Assembly: GCF_003987345.1 (NCBI RefSeq) | Contig: NZ_PIPP01000006.1 | Span: 1-64,000, forward strand | From: Aliidiomarina shirensis | GTDB lineage: Bacteria > Pseudomonadota > Gammaproteobacteria > Enterobacterales > Alteromonadaceae | Direction: 5' to 3' | Length of the DNA stretch: 64,000 bases | Part shown: positions 16,857 through 25,002 of the stretch, one piece after another | How the letters are laid out: each line of letters starts with the position of its first letter | Position numbering within the stretch: position 1 is the stretch's first letter | Notes under the pieces: model-generated | The model's input: only the letters and a program-made list of their open reading frames with translations | Database searches by the model: none | What the model was told of the DNA's origin: nothing | Position numbers and translations under genes: made by a program

Positions 16857-17747
16857 ATGAAAAACTACTTACAATGGCTGATTAAAGGCTTAGCTATGGG
16901 CACAGCTGATATCGTTCCTGGTGTTTCTGGTGGAACCCTAGCCTTCATTCTAGGTATTTACGAACGGCTACTAAAAGCCCTTACCTCATTTAACGTTACC
17001 GCAATACGTTTGTTATTTCGGGGGAAAATGAAGGCTCTTTGGCAGCATATTGATGGTCCGTTTTTACTCTGTTTATTCGGCGGCATTCTGTTCGCTATTT
17101 TCAGCCTTGCTAACCTTATTGTATATCTACTCGAGTTTCATCCGGTGCCGCTCTGGGCATTCTTCAACGGTTTAATCATCGCATCGCTGCCGTTGCTCGT
17201 TCGCAATATTCAATTGAATCTGCTGCGTGGCATACTTTTCGTTCTCGGTGCGATTTTCGCAATGCTCATCACTACGCTCACGCCGATGCAAACAAATCCC
17301 TCGGCATGGCTATTCTTTATCGCCGGCTTTATCGCGATTTGTGCCATGATCTTGCCCGGTATATCCGGTAGCTTCTTATTGCTCATTATGGGTATGTACG
17401 CCCCCATGACCGCGGCAGTAAGCGAATTACAATTTGGCGTGTTAATTCTTTTTGCACTCGGTTGCGTTACTGGCCTAATGATCTTCTCGCGCGTGCTTAC
17501 CTTTGCTCTAAAACGTGCTCATGATGCCATGCTGGCGCTGCTATCAGGCATAGTACTCGGCGCTCTATTTCGAATTTGGCCGTGGCAAATTGAAAACCAA
17601 CTAGTAAGCCCAACGGCTTACGGTGAATATTTTGGCTCCAGCCAACTCGGTTATGCGATTCTAGCGTTCATTATCGGCGCCTTAGTAATTCGTGGCTTGC
17701 TTCAATTGGAAAAATTGTTTAAAAATGGAGCAGAACCTACTCAATAA
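16857..17747 (+). CDS. DUF368 family protein, probable undecaprenyl phosphate translocase (PopT-like)
   Basis: About 296 residues with eight or so membrane segments. It shows the internal twofold repeat of DUF368: TADIVPGVSGGTLAFILG near residue 20 and MILPGISGSFLLLIMG near residue 165. DUF368 proteins were shown in Vibrio cholerae (PopT) and Staphylococcus to recycle undecaprenyl phosphate across the inner membrane. The ATG at 16857 is preferred over a TTG one codon earlier. It is divergent from uppP, which makes the same undecaprenyl phosphate, so the two genes probably serve one carrier-recycling step. The function comes from the family and context, not from this sequence alone. Confidence 0.85.
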   Translation: MKNYLQWLIKGLAMGTADIVPGVSGGTLAFILGIYERLLKALTSFNVTAIRLLFRGKMKALWQHIDGPFLLCLFGGILFAIFSLANLIVYLLEFHPVPLWAFFNGLIIASLPLLVRNIQLNLLRGILFVLGAIFAMLITTLTPMQTNPSAWLFFIAGFIAICAMILPGISGSFLLLIMGMYAPMTAAVSELQFGVLILFALGCVTGLMIFSRVLTFALKRAHDAMLALLSGIVLGALFRIWPWQIENQLVSPTAYGEYFGSSQLGYAILAFIIGALVIRGLLQLEKLFKNGAEPTQ

Positions 17748-17783
17748 ATCGCTCAGGTTAAATACGAGCACAAAAGGATTTGT

Positions 17784-18536
17784 ATGCAGCCACAAACGGA
17801 AAATAAACCCCATGATAAGGGCCTGAGCAAGATTCAAATCGTGCTCATATATCTATCGGTGAGCACGATACTACTGATCGGCGTGTATAACCGGTGGCAA
17901 GTTAGTGCATCCCAAGCGCAGCAATTGGCACCCGCGATAACAAACGCCATTACGCCTTCACCCACGCGCTCCGTTAGCGAAACCGCACAAACAAGCTCGC
18001 AGCTCACCGATGAAGAAACCGCGGCACAACTACGAGCACTTGAAGAAGAGTATGAAGCCTTACTGGATGAGCGCGATCGCTTAGCGCGCATTACCGCGCC
18101 AGATGATCTTGAACCGATGGAAAATGTGCAACGCCAGATTGATTGGCTGAATGCTATACCGAAAGAAGACAAAACGCCTGAGCTTGACTCGGCATTAATC
18201 AAATTTGCTATGGGCGTAATCCCATTGCAGGAATCTTTTGCGATTCGCCCTGATGATTGGCAATTTATCGAGGAACAGGAATTTTTCGATGCGTTTTATG
18301 AGCGGCTCGGTTACGACGATCCAGAATTTCAAGAATATTTTGATAATTTCACCTGCACGAGTAGTAGTTGTGATGCAAGTTTTACGGATCTACCAGAGGA
18401 CGTATATGCAAAGATGCAATCCGATTTTTTCCTAGAATCGAACGAACGATTACGTAATCACCCTACATTGAGTATCAGCATCCATTTTTCGCCCTCCACG
18501 CGATTAATTAAATTATCGGTAGGGCGTAAAAAATGA
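17784..18536 (+). CDS. Membrane-anchored coiled-coil protein of unknown function (first of a pair)
   Basis: A 250-residue protein with one N-terminal membrane anchor (about 21-37). A Ser/Thr/Ala-rich linker and an acidic heptad-rich coiled coil (about 78-105) lead to a C-terminal domain of about 100 residues, probably periplasmic. That domain holds a C-T-x3-C motif (CTSSSCDAS, codons at 18354-18371). The next gene has the same plan and the related motif CTRFGCQLS, so the two look like diverged paralogues. The AAAGGA site fits the start. It is probably transcribed with the DUF368 gene 36 bp upstream. I do not recognise the family. Confidence 0.75.
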   Translation: MQPQTENKPHDKGLSKIQIVLIYLSVSTILLIGVYNRWQVSASQAQQLAPAITNAITPSPTRSVSETAQTSSQLTDEETAAQLRALEEEYEALLDERDRLARITAPDDLEPMENVQRQIDWLNAIPKEDKTPELDSALIKFAMGVIPLQESFAIRPDDWQFIEEQEFFDAFYERLGYDDPEFQEYFDNFTCTSSSCDASFTDLPEDVYAKMQSDFFLESNERLRNHPTLSISIHFSPSTRLIKLSVGRKK

Positions 18537-19216
18537 ATAAAACACTCATCCATATTATCTTTATTCCAATCATTGCGAGCTTACTTTTTGCTTGGAGCTA
18601 TTTCAGTAAAGTGAGCGAATCATCCGGAGCTTTGAGCAATACGTTTGAATCAAGTGCTCTGGCGGCTGAATCTGCACAGAGGAATAGTACTCAGCAAAAT
18701 AACGCATCGGTAGATAACATTAATACTGCAACGTTTAACGGAGCAGAAGCCGCGTATGCGCATGATGATAATCAACAGCAAATTGCCGAACTCAACGCCA
18801 ACATTGCTCGTGTTAAATCTGAAATAAACGAATTAAATGAAAACAACGAAAATAACCTCTCACACGAAGAAATGCGCAGAAACGAGGCTATACAGGCGTT
18901 TGCAGAGAGCATACGCATTATCAATCACACCGATATCACCGAGTTCGAAACGAGTGACGATCGTCCAGAGATGGTGCAAGCGCTCAGTGATTTCATCGTT
19001 GAAAGCGAACATGCGCGAGGCTTGGGCATTCAGGTTGAAGCATGTACCCGCTTTGGTTGCCAACTCAGTATCGACAAAGAAACCCAACCCATCGCTGAGC
19101 TCATGCGATTGAACCGAGTCATGATGGAGCAGGGCAAAAACCGATTCGGTGCGAGTAGCTTGCATTTAGTGGGCTCAGGGCAAGAGCAGCGGGTTATATT
19201 GGTGTGGCACGAATAA
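18533..19216 (+). CDS. Membrane-anchored coiled-coil protein of unknown function (second of a pair)
   Basis: A 227-residue protein whose start overlaps the stop of the previous gene by four bases (ATGA), so the two are coupled. It has one N-terminal membrane segment (about 6-24), an Asn/Gln/Ser-rich linker, a coiled coil (about 82-112) and a C-terminal domain. That domain has CTRFGCQLS (codons 19043-19060) matching the CTSSSCDAS of its neighbour. The two cysteines could form a disulfide, since the domain should face the periplasm. A minus-oriented terminator lies just after the stop. The function is unknown. Confidence 0.75.
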   Translation: MNKTLIHIIFIPIIASLLFAWSYFSKVSESSGALSNTFESSALAAESAQRNSTQQNNASVDNINTATFNGAEAAYAHDDNQQQIAELNANIARVKSEINELNENNENNLSHEEMRRNEAIQAFAESIRIINHTDITEFETSDDRPEMVQALSDFIVESEHARGLGIQVEACTRFGCQLSIDKETQPIAELMRLNRVMMEQGKNRFGASSLHLVGSGQEQRVILVWHE

Positions 19217-19246
19217 AAAAAGACCCGCCATGGGGAATGGCGGGTC
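19215..19246 (-). terminator. Rho-independent terminator of the ahpC-ahpD operon
   Basis: A perfect 10-bp stem GACCCGCCAT (19222-19231) and ATGGCGGGTC (19237-19246) with a 5-base loop. On the minus strand it is followed by a T run, so it ends transcripts coming from ahpD. It sits between the convergent gene ends. Confidence 0.85.
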
Positions 19247-19363
19247 AAAGGTACGGTTTTTATAGGGGGAACAACCGTAGTTCACTTACACCCCAGGGAA
19301 ACTAGGAGAGATATTAGCCCCCTGACGTGTCAGATTTATGACACTGCAAAAAATACTCAGATT

Positions 19364-19891
19364 TTAAGCAAGTGCTCGTGCAGTTTTTGCTGCGTTCAAT
19401 ACAGCCGCTAACTTAATCGATGTTTGAATCGCTTGTGCTGAGATATCGTGTTTCAACAACACACCCACGTGTGAATCGATACACATACCACAACCATTCA
19501 ATGCTGAAACAGCAAGTGAATAGAGTTCAAAATCAGCTTTATCAACACCCGGATTTGCCATGCCATTCATGCGCAGGCCCGCCGGAAGTTTTGAAAATTG
19601 TTTGTCTGAACAAAGGTGCAAAAAGCGATAGTAGATGTTGTTCATCGACATCAACGTTGCTGCTAATTTTGCAGCACTAAATACGTTGGCTTCTACCTTA
19701 CCTTCAGCTTCTGCTTCTACCGCCGCAATAAGCTCTTTCTCTTCCATGCTGTACACGAGCGATAATGCAGTTCCGTAAAATTGATCGGCCGTTAAGCCTG
19801 AAGAATCAACGTTACTAAATAAGTTCGATAAGTTTAATTTGGTGTCTTTACCGTGATCGCCAAGCAACTGTTTGTAATCTGCAATACTCAT
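19364..19891 (-). CDS. ahpD: AhpD-type alkylhydroperoxidase (carboxymuconolactone decarboxylase fold)
   Basis: A 175-residue all-helical AhpD-family protein. The redox centre is C134-G-M-C137 with H141 (NGCGMCIDSHVG), the complete catalytic motif. AhpD passes electrons to AhpC, replacing the AhpF reductase of enterobacteria; the system was described in mycobacteria. The ATG at 19891 follows a strong GGGAGG site; the upstream seven codons are left out. It is the second gene after ahpC, 99 bp apart, and ends at a clear terminator. Control by the divergent oxyR is expected. Confidence 0.9.
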   Translation of the reverse strand: MSIADYKQLLGDHGKDTKLNLSNLFSNVDSSGLTADQFYGTALSLVYSMEEKELIAAVEAEAEGKVEANVFSAAKLAATLMSMNNIYYRFLHLCSDKQFSKLPAGLRMNGMANPGVDKADFELYSLAVSALNGCGMCIDSHVGVLLKHDISAQAIQTSIKLAAVLNAAKTARALA

Positions 19892-19990
19892 AATGCCTCC
19901 CGCATCCATCATCTTGTTAAGAAAAGGGCAGCGCCATTGCTGCCCCTTCTAATACTTTATTTACCATGAATCGCTTTGTAAGCTTTCGGC

Positions 19991-20539
19991 TTATAAAGTG
20001 TCGCCACCTAACGGACGGTTACATGGGCACAATTCATCAGTTTGCAAACCATCTAAAATTCGAACGATTTCATTTGGGTTACGGCCAACGTTCAATGCGT
20101 TTACAGAAACGTGTTGAATTACGTTGTGCGGATCTACGATGAATGTGGCACGTAGCGCTACGCTTTCTTCTTTATCACGTACACCCAAACCATCTACTAA
20201 CTGGCCTGAAGTATCCGCAAATGAATACTGGTTCAAACCATTTAGATCTGGGTGCTCACGACGCCATGCAAGTTTCACGAATTCATTGTCGGTGCTGCCA
20301 CCAAGTACAACTGCATCGCGGTCAGCAAATTCATCGTTCAATTTCGCAAATTCAACGATTTCAGTTGGGCAAACAAAGGTGAAATCTTTTGGATAAAAGA
20401 AAATTACTTTCCATTTTCCTTCGAAGCTATCTTGAGTAATTGTTTCAAATGCGCTTTCGCCGTTTTCTTCTGGCATGTTGAAGCCAGGCTTCGCTGCAAC
20501 TACTGAAAATTCTGGTAATTTATCGCCGATTGTTAACAT
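19991..20539 (-). CDS. ahpC: Alkyl hydroperoxide reductase AhpC (three-cysteine, AhpD-partnered type)
   Basis: A 182-residue 2-Cys peroxiredoxin that reduces H2O2, organic peroxides and peroxynitrite. The peroxidatic cysteine is C57 in FTFVCPTEIVEF. The C terminus has two cysteines in ELCPCNRP (about C171 and C173), the arrangement known from mycobacterial AhpC, which works with AhpD. The next gene is ahpD, which agrees. AGGAGAAGT lies before the ATG. It is divergent from oxyR, with 235 bp between them that probably holds the shared control region. Confidence 0.92.
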   Translation of the reverse strand: MLTIGDKLPEFSVVAAKPGFNMPEENGESAFETITQDSFEGKWKVIFFYPKDFTFVCPTEIVEFAKLNDEFADRDAVVLGGSTDNEFVKLAWRREHPDLNGLNQYSFADTSGQLVDGLGVRDKEESVALRATFIVDPHNVIQHVSVNALNVGRNPNEIVRILDGLQTDELCPCNRPLGGDTL

Positions 20540-20653
20540 TACTTCTCCTAAACACTAAGTTTTTTGCTCGCGCTTACAAATGTGCTGAATACAAAATAAG
20601 AGGTATTCAAAAGACATTTGCTAACGCCAGCGCCGTTAAATTCGAGTTGTATG

Positions 20654-20668
20654 GTAGTGGCGTGCTAC
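20654..20668. promoter_or_regulatory. Possible OxyR half-operator
   Basis: The 15-bp inverted repeat GTAGTGGCGTGCTAC fits the TAG-N7-CTA part of the OxyR half-site ATAG-N7-CTAT and lies between ahpC and oxyR. The second half-site expected 7 bp away is weak. The rest of 20540-20774 shows no gene. Confidence 0.35.
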
Positions 20669-20774
20669 TATTGATTAAAGCGAATAAAAGCTATTACTAT
20701 AATCGAATAAGATGATTAGATGCGTGCATTGTCCGTACTTAGGCAAACGCTAGAGCACAAGTAACGAGGATTGA

Positions 20775-21689
20775 ATGAGCAAACTTCCCAGCCTGAAAAA
20801 CTTAAGCTATTTGTTAGCGCTCCATCAGCACCAGAACTTTAACCGTGCTGCGCAGGCCTGTTTTGTTAGCCAATCTACGCTTAGTAGTGGCATTCAGAAT
20901 CTTGAAGATCAACTCGGTTGCCAACTTATTGAGCGTGATCACAAATCATTTTTGTTCACCGCGATGGGCGAGGAAATAGTTGATCGCTCAAGGCTAATTC
21001 TTACGTATACGGAAGAATTAACGAATTACGCGCAAAGCCAAGGCAATGTAATGGAAGGCCCGCTACGGATTGGGTGTATTCCAACCATTGGCCCATTTTT
21101 GTTGGGGATTTTGAGTAAAGCGTTACAACAACAGTATCCAAAGTTAGAGTTATTCATTCGCGAAGATACTACGCAGCAACTGATGAATTTTCTGCGTGAC
21201 GGCGAGCTTGATGTACTTATTCTTGCGCTGCCAATTGATTTACAAGGTAATCAGCAATGGGTTGTTGGTAAAGATCCGTTCAAGATGGCACTTTCACCAA
21301 ATCTCTCGATGGCAACCGATAGCCCAGTGGCCTATGATAAATTACCAAACAAGAGCATTTTCTTATTAGAAAAAGAACATTGCATGAGCGGCCACGCAGT
21401 TACTGCATGCCGGCTTGGCAATAAAGAAAAAATTAACCCATTTACCGCTTCCAGCCTGCATAGTTTGATTCAAATGGCCGAAGCTTTAAATGGCGCTACG
21501 TTTGTGCCGCAGTTGGCTATTAACGCAGGCATTTTAGATGGCACCGATTTAATCATTATGGACCCGAGTGATGGCGAAGCGTACCGAGAAATAGGTTTAG
21601 TGTTCCGGCCTACTACAAGCCGTCGGCAAACGTTTCGCAAGCTTGCCGAAATACTGGCCGAGTTATTACCCGAGTCCACTTTAAAATAG
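20775..21689 (+). CDS. oxyR: Hydrogen peroxide-sensing LysR regulator OxyR
   Basis: A 304-residue LysR-type regulator of normal length. The N-terminal winged HTH (about 5-65) carries the recognition region FVSQSTLSSGIQNLE. The effector domain has C203 and C212 spaced eight residues apart (HCMSGHAVTACRL), matching the redox pair C199/C208 of E. coli OxyR. Oxidation to a disulfide turns it into an activator of peroxide defence genes. It is divergent from ahpC-ahpD, its probable direct target. The start follows CGAGGATTGA. Confidence 0.93.
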   Translation: MSKLPSLKNLSYLLALHQHQNFNRAAQACFVSQSTLSSGIQNLEDQLGCQLIERDHKSFLFTAMGEEIVDRSRLILTYTEELTNYAQSQGNVMEGPLRIGCIPTIGPFLLGILSKALQQQYPKLELFIREDTTQQLMNFLRDGELDVLILALPIDLQGNQQWVVGKDPFKMALSPNLSMATDSPVAYDKLPNKSIFLLEKEHCMSGHAVTACRLGNKEKINPFTASSLHSLIQMAEALNGATFVPQLAINAGILDGTDLIIMDPSDGEAYREIGLVFRPTTSRRQTFRKLAEILAELLPESTLK

Positions 21690-21715
21690 TATTTAAATGC
21701 AGGAGATTACCGCAG

Positions 21716-22858
21716 ATGAAATTATCTAGTGTAAGTATCGCCGCAATTATCGCACTTGGCAGTGCAGGCATTACAACGGCGCAGGCCGAACCGATAAAAA
21801 CCCGTTGGGTAGATGTTGAAGTTGAAACCGTAGCCGATGGCCTTGAGCGCCCTTGGGGTATCGCTTTTTTAGGTGATGGCCGCATGCTCGTAAGTGAGTT
21901 ACCAGGCCGCCTGCGTATCGTTGAAGCCGATGGCACATTAGGTGAGCCGATTACCGGGCTGCCCGAAGTGCGCGTACGCAACCAAGGTGGTTTGCTCGAT
22001 GTTACATTAGCGCCTGATTATGCTGAATCAAAACGTATTTATATTAGCTGGTCGGAACCAGAAAGCGCTGGCAGCAATGTTACCAGTACAGCCGTAGCGC
22101 ATGCGCGTTTAGAAGATGGCGCATTGCATGATTTCACCCGAGTGTTTAGCGGTTATCCCAAAGTAGATGGCGGCCGGCATTATGGTGGCCGTATGGTATT
22201 CAGCGCTGATGGCGAGCACTTATTTGTTGGTTTAGGCGACCGCGGCCATCAAATGCAACAAGCGCAGGAACTCGATAGCCATACGGGTACGTTAATTCGT
22301 ATTCACCCTGATGGCTCGGTGCCAAGTGATAACCCGTATGTAAATCAAGAAGGTGCGTTGCCAGAAATCTATTCCTATGGCCATCGCAACATCCAAGGTA
22401 TCGATCTGCAGCCTGGTACGAATAAGGTATGGTCGGTAGAACACGGGCCACAAGGTGGTGATGAAGTGAATTCGCCAGAACCCGGAAAAAACTATGGTTG
22501 GCCCGTAATTACCTACGGCGAACAATATGGTGGCGGCGAGTTAGCCGAAGCCGTGGGCTTTAAAAACGAAGGTATGGAACAACCCATTTGGCATTGGACA
22601 CCTTCTATTGCCGTATCAGGTATGAACTTCTATGACGGTGATAAATTCCCAGAATGGCAAGGCAATATTTTGGCAGGTGGTTTACGTGGCCAGCAAGTAG
22701 CGCGATTAGAAGTGAATGGTGATCACGTGATTCACCAAGAAGTAATGGACATGGATTACCGCATTCGCGAAGTGCGGGTAGGGCCTGATGGCTACATATA
22801 CTTGCTTACCGATGAGCGTGATAACGCTAAAATCTTACGTTTACGCCCAGCAGAATAA
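21716..22858 (+). CDS. yliI: PQQ-dependent soluble aldose sugar dehydrogenase (YliI/Asd type)
   Basis: A 380-residue periplasmic six-bladed beta-propeller of the glucose/sorbosone dehydrogenase family. The signal peptide ends near TTAQA-EP (residue 24). Family motifs include RPWGIAFLGDGRMLVSE, RHYGGRMVFSADGEHLFVGLGDRG and YSYGHRNIQGIDL, followed by EHGPQGGDEVN. These hold the catalytic histidine and the PQQ and Ca2+ sites. It oxidises aldose sugars with pyrroloquinoline quinone as cofactor. It is followed 8 bp later by a PqqU-like receptor. No PQQ synthesis genes (pqqA-E) are in the window, so cofactor uptake is a reasonable hypothesis. Confidence 0.9.
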   Translation: MKLSSVSIAAIIALGSAGITTAQAEPIKTRWVDVEVETVADGLERPWGIAFLGDGRMLVSELPGRLRIVEADGTLGEPITGLPEVRVRNQGGLLDVTLAPDYAESKRIYISWSEPESAGSNVTSTAVAHARLEDGALHDFTRVFSGYPKVDGGRHYGGRMVFSADGEHLFVGLGDRGHQMQQAQELDSHTGTLIRIHPDGSVPSDNPYVNQEGALPEIYSYGHRNIQGIDLQPGTNKVWSVEHGPQGGDEVNSPEPGKNYGWPVITYGEQYGGGELAEAVGFKNEGMEQPIWHWTPSIAVSGMNFYDGDKFPEWQGNILAGGLRGQQVARLEVNGDHVIHQEVMDMDYRIREVRVGPDGYIYLLTDERDNAKILRLRPAE

Positions 22859-22866
22859 GGTTTTTC

Positions 22867-24954
22867 ATGCTTTTAACTTGTAGTAAAAACACAAAGCTCG
22901 CACTCGTTGCGGGCTTTTTTTTCAATGCGTCGATTGTGCCTGCAGTATTAGCACAAGAAGCAGATGAAGAAGCGGATATTGAAGTAAAAGAGCGCATTGT
23001 GGTTACCGCCACGCGTTCCGCGCGGCCGTGGCTTTCCACGCCAGCATCGGTTGAGCGCGTGGACATCAGCCAGCAGGCACCCGGTATGCGTACCGACGCA
23101 GCCGAATTGCTCGAAGGTATCGCCGGTTTACAGGTAGATACACGTTTTAACTTTGCCCAAGATACGCGCATTACCTTACGTGGCTTTGGCGCTCGTGCCG
23201 CTTTTGGTGTGCGCGGTGTGCGGTTGCGCCTCGATGGTATTCCGCTTTCAATGCCCGATGGCCAAGCACAAACATCCAGTATTTTGCTCGATGAACCGCG
23301 CTCGGTAGAAGTACTTCGAGGGCCGCTTGCGGCCATTCATGGTAATTCCGCCGGTGGCGTTATTGATTTACAAAGCGAGCGCCCGTGGCAAAGTTATGTT
23401 TCCGCAAACCTGAGCGCCGGCAGTGCCAGCCGTGAACGCCAGCACTTACGCGGTGTTTACGTAGATGAGCAGCAAAGCATCAGTGCTGATTACGCTCGTT
23501 TTCGCACCGATGGCGATAGAGCGCAGGGCAATGTTGAACGTGATCAGTGGGCATTGCGCTGGTATCGCGATATTACCCAAAATATTGAAATGATTGTTCG
23601 CATTGATGATAACGATGCGCCGTTGTTACAAGATCCTTCTGCGCTAAGCCCTGAGCAATGGCGCGAAGATCCAACGCAAACCGCAAGCCAGGCAATAACC
23701 TTTAATACCCGTAAAACTATTCGCCATCAGCAACAATCGATTACCTTACGGCAGTTAGCCAACAACCAGCGGTTAAATTGGCAGGCATCGCTTTGGAATG
23801 GTCAACGCGAGATTGAGCAATATTTAGGATTTCCAGGATCGGCAATAACGGCTTCTGGTGCGGTAATTGATTTGCAGCGCAGTTTCACTGGGGCGAACGC
23901 GAGTGCAAGTATCTCTCCGCTTGCAGAAATCCCATGGCAGCTCACCGTAGCACTTGATCACGAATACCAAAAAGACGAACGCCTTGGTTTTGTGAATGAT
24001 TTTGGTACCCGAGGAGATTTACGCCGCAATGAAACGGGCCGGGTTGAAAGTACAGATCTCTCGGTGATTAGCGATTGGCAGTTTGCCGAGCGTTGGGTGT
24101 GGGTTGTCGGCGCGCGCACTAGCCAAATCGATTTCACGGTTGATGATCGCTTTATTGTTCCGGGCAACCCAGATGATAGTGGTGCTGTCGATTATCGGGA
24201 AAACGCCTGGAGCAGTGGCCTGAATTACCAACTCAGTGCTGAGCTAAGTATTTTTATTGCTACCGGTGAAGGATTTGAAACCCCTACGCTAACCGAAATG
24301 GCGTATCGAAACGAAGGTTCAGGGTTAAATACAAACCTACGCCCGGCTCGCATTCGCCAACATGAAGTAGGCATTAAATTACAACGGCAAAACCTGCGCT
24401 TGCAGAGTAGCGTATTTGTAATTGATAGCAGAAACGACCTGGTGGTAGATCAAAATAATGATGGCCGCACTACCTATCGCAATGCTGCCGAAACCGAGCG
24501 GGAAGGTTTTGAATTCAGTGGCCGCTGGGATTTCCACCCGAATGCATCTTGGCAAACAAGCTACACCTGGTTAAATGCCCGGTATGGTGAAATATCCAAT
24601 GATACCGCCAGCGGCATGCGCTTACCCGGCCTAGCACGCAGTAATGTGTTTCAACAACTGGAATGGCGTCCTCATGGTGATCAACGATTACAGATAATGC
24701 TCACGCAGCGGTTCCGTTCACGTGTAGCTACCAGCGATGCCAACGATAGCTTCGCTCCGAGTTATACCCTTTGGGATTTTGCGATAAGAGGGAATATCAA
24801 TTACGGTTCATGGTTACTCCAGCCTTGGTTCCGTATTGAAAACATCACGGATAAGGCGCACGTAGGCTCAGTCGTTGTGAATCAAGGCAATGGCCGTTCA
24901 TTTGAGCCGGCTCCTGGTCGCATTTGGATGGCCGGCATCACCCTACGTTACTAG
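22867..24954 (+). CDS. pqqU: TonB-dependent outer-membrane receptor, PqqU/YncD-like
   Basis: A 695-residue TonB-dependent transporter. It has a signal peptide (about 1-29), a TonB box region (ERIVVTAT near 42), a plug domain with LRGFGARAAFGVRGVRLRLDG and VEVLRGPLAAIHGNSAGG, then a 22-strand barrel ending in an aromatic residue (TLRY). From memory it resembles E. coli YncD, now named PqqU, over its whole length, including DGIPxxMPDGQ, GFETPT, and GSVVVNQGNGRSFEPAPGR near the end. PqqU imports pyrroloquinoline quinone. Lying 8 bp downstream of a PQQ-dependent dehydrogenase supports the same substrate here. AAGG precedes the ATG. Confidence 0.82.
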   Translation: MLLTCSKNTKLALVAGFFFNASIVPAVLAQEADEEADIEVKERIVVTATRSARPWLSTPASVERVDISQQAPGMRTDAAELLEGIAGLQVDTRFNFAQDTRITLRGFGARAAFGVRGVRLRLDGIPLSMPDGQAQTSSILLDEPRSVEVLRGPLAAIHGNSAGGVIDLQSERPWQSYVSANLSAGSASRERQHLRGVYVDEQQSISADYARFRTDGDRAQGNVERDQWALRWYRDITQNIEMIVRIDDNDAPLLQDPSALSPEQWREDPTQTASQAITFNTRKTIRHQQQSITLRQLANNQRLNWQASLWNGQREIEQYLGFPGSAITASGAVIDLQRSFTGANASASISPLAEIPWQLTVALDHEYQKDERLGFVNDFGTRGDLRRNETGRVESTDLSVISDWQFAERWVWVVGARTSQIDFTVDDRFIVPGNPDDSGAVDYRENAWSSGLNYQLSAELSIFIATGEGFETPTLTEMAYRNEGSGLNTNLRPARIRQHEVGIKLQRQNLRLQSSVFVIDSRNDLVVDQNNDGRTTYRNAAETEREGFEFSGRWDFHPNASWQTSYTWLNARYGEISNDTASGMRLPGLARSNVFQQLEWRPHGDQRLQIMLTQRFRSRVATSDANDSFAPSYTLWDFAIRGNINYGSWLLQPWFRIENITDKAHVGSVVVNQGNGRSFEPAPGRIWMAGITLRY

Positions 24955-24970
24955 CACTTGCTTTGGAACA

Positions 24971-25002
24971 GCTGAGGAAGCCTACGCTTATGCTTCCTCA
25001 GC
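24971..25002. terminator. Hairpin between convergent pqqU and response regulator
   Basis: An 11-bp perfect stem GCTGAGGAAGC (24971-24981) and GCTTCCTCAGC (24992-25002) covers the response-regulator stop. There is no T run on either side, so it could be a weak bidirectional terminator or an RNA-stabilising hairpin. Confidence 0.5.
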
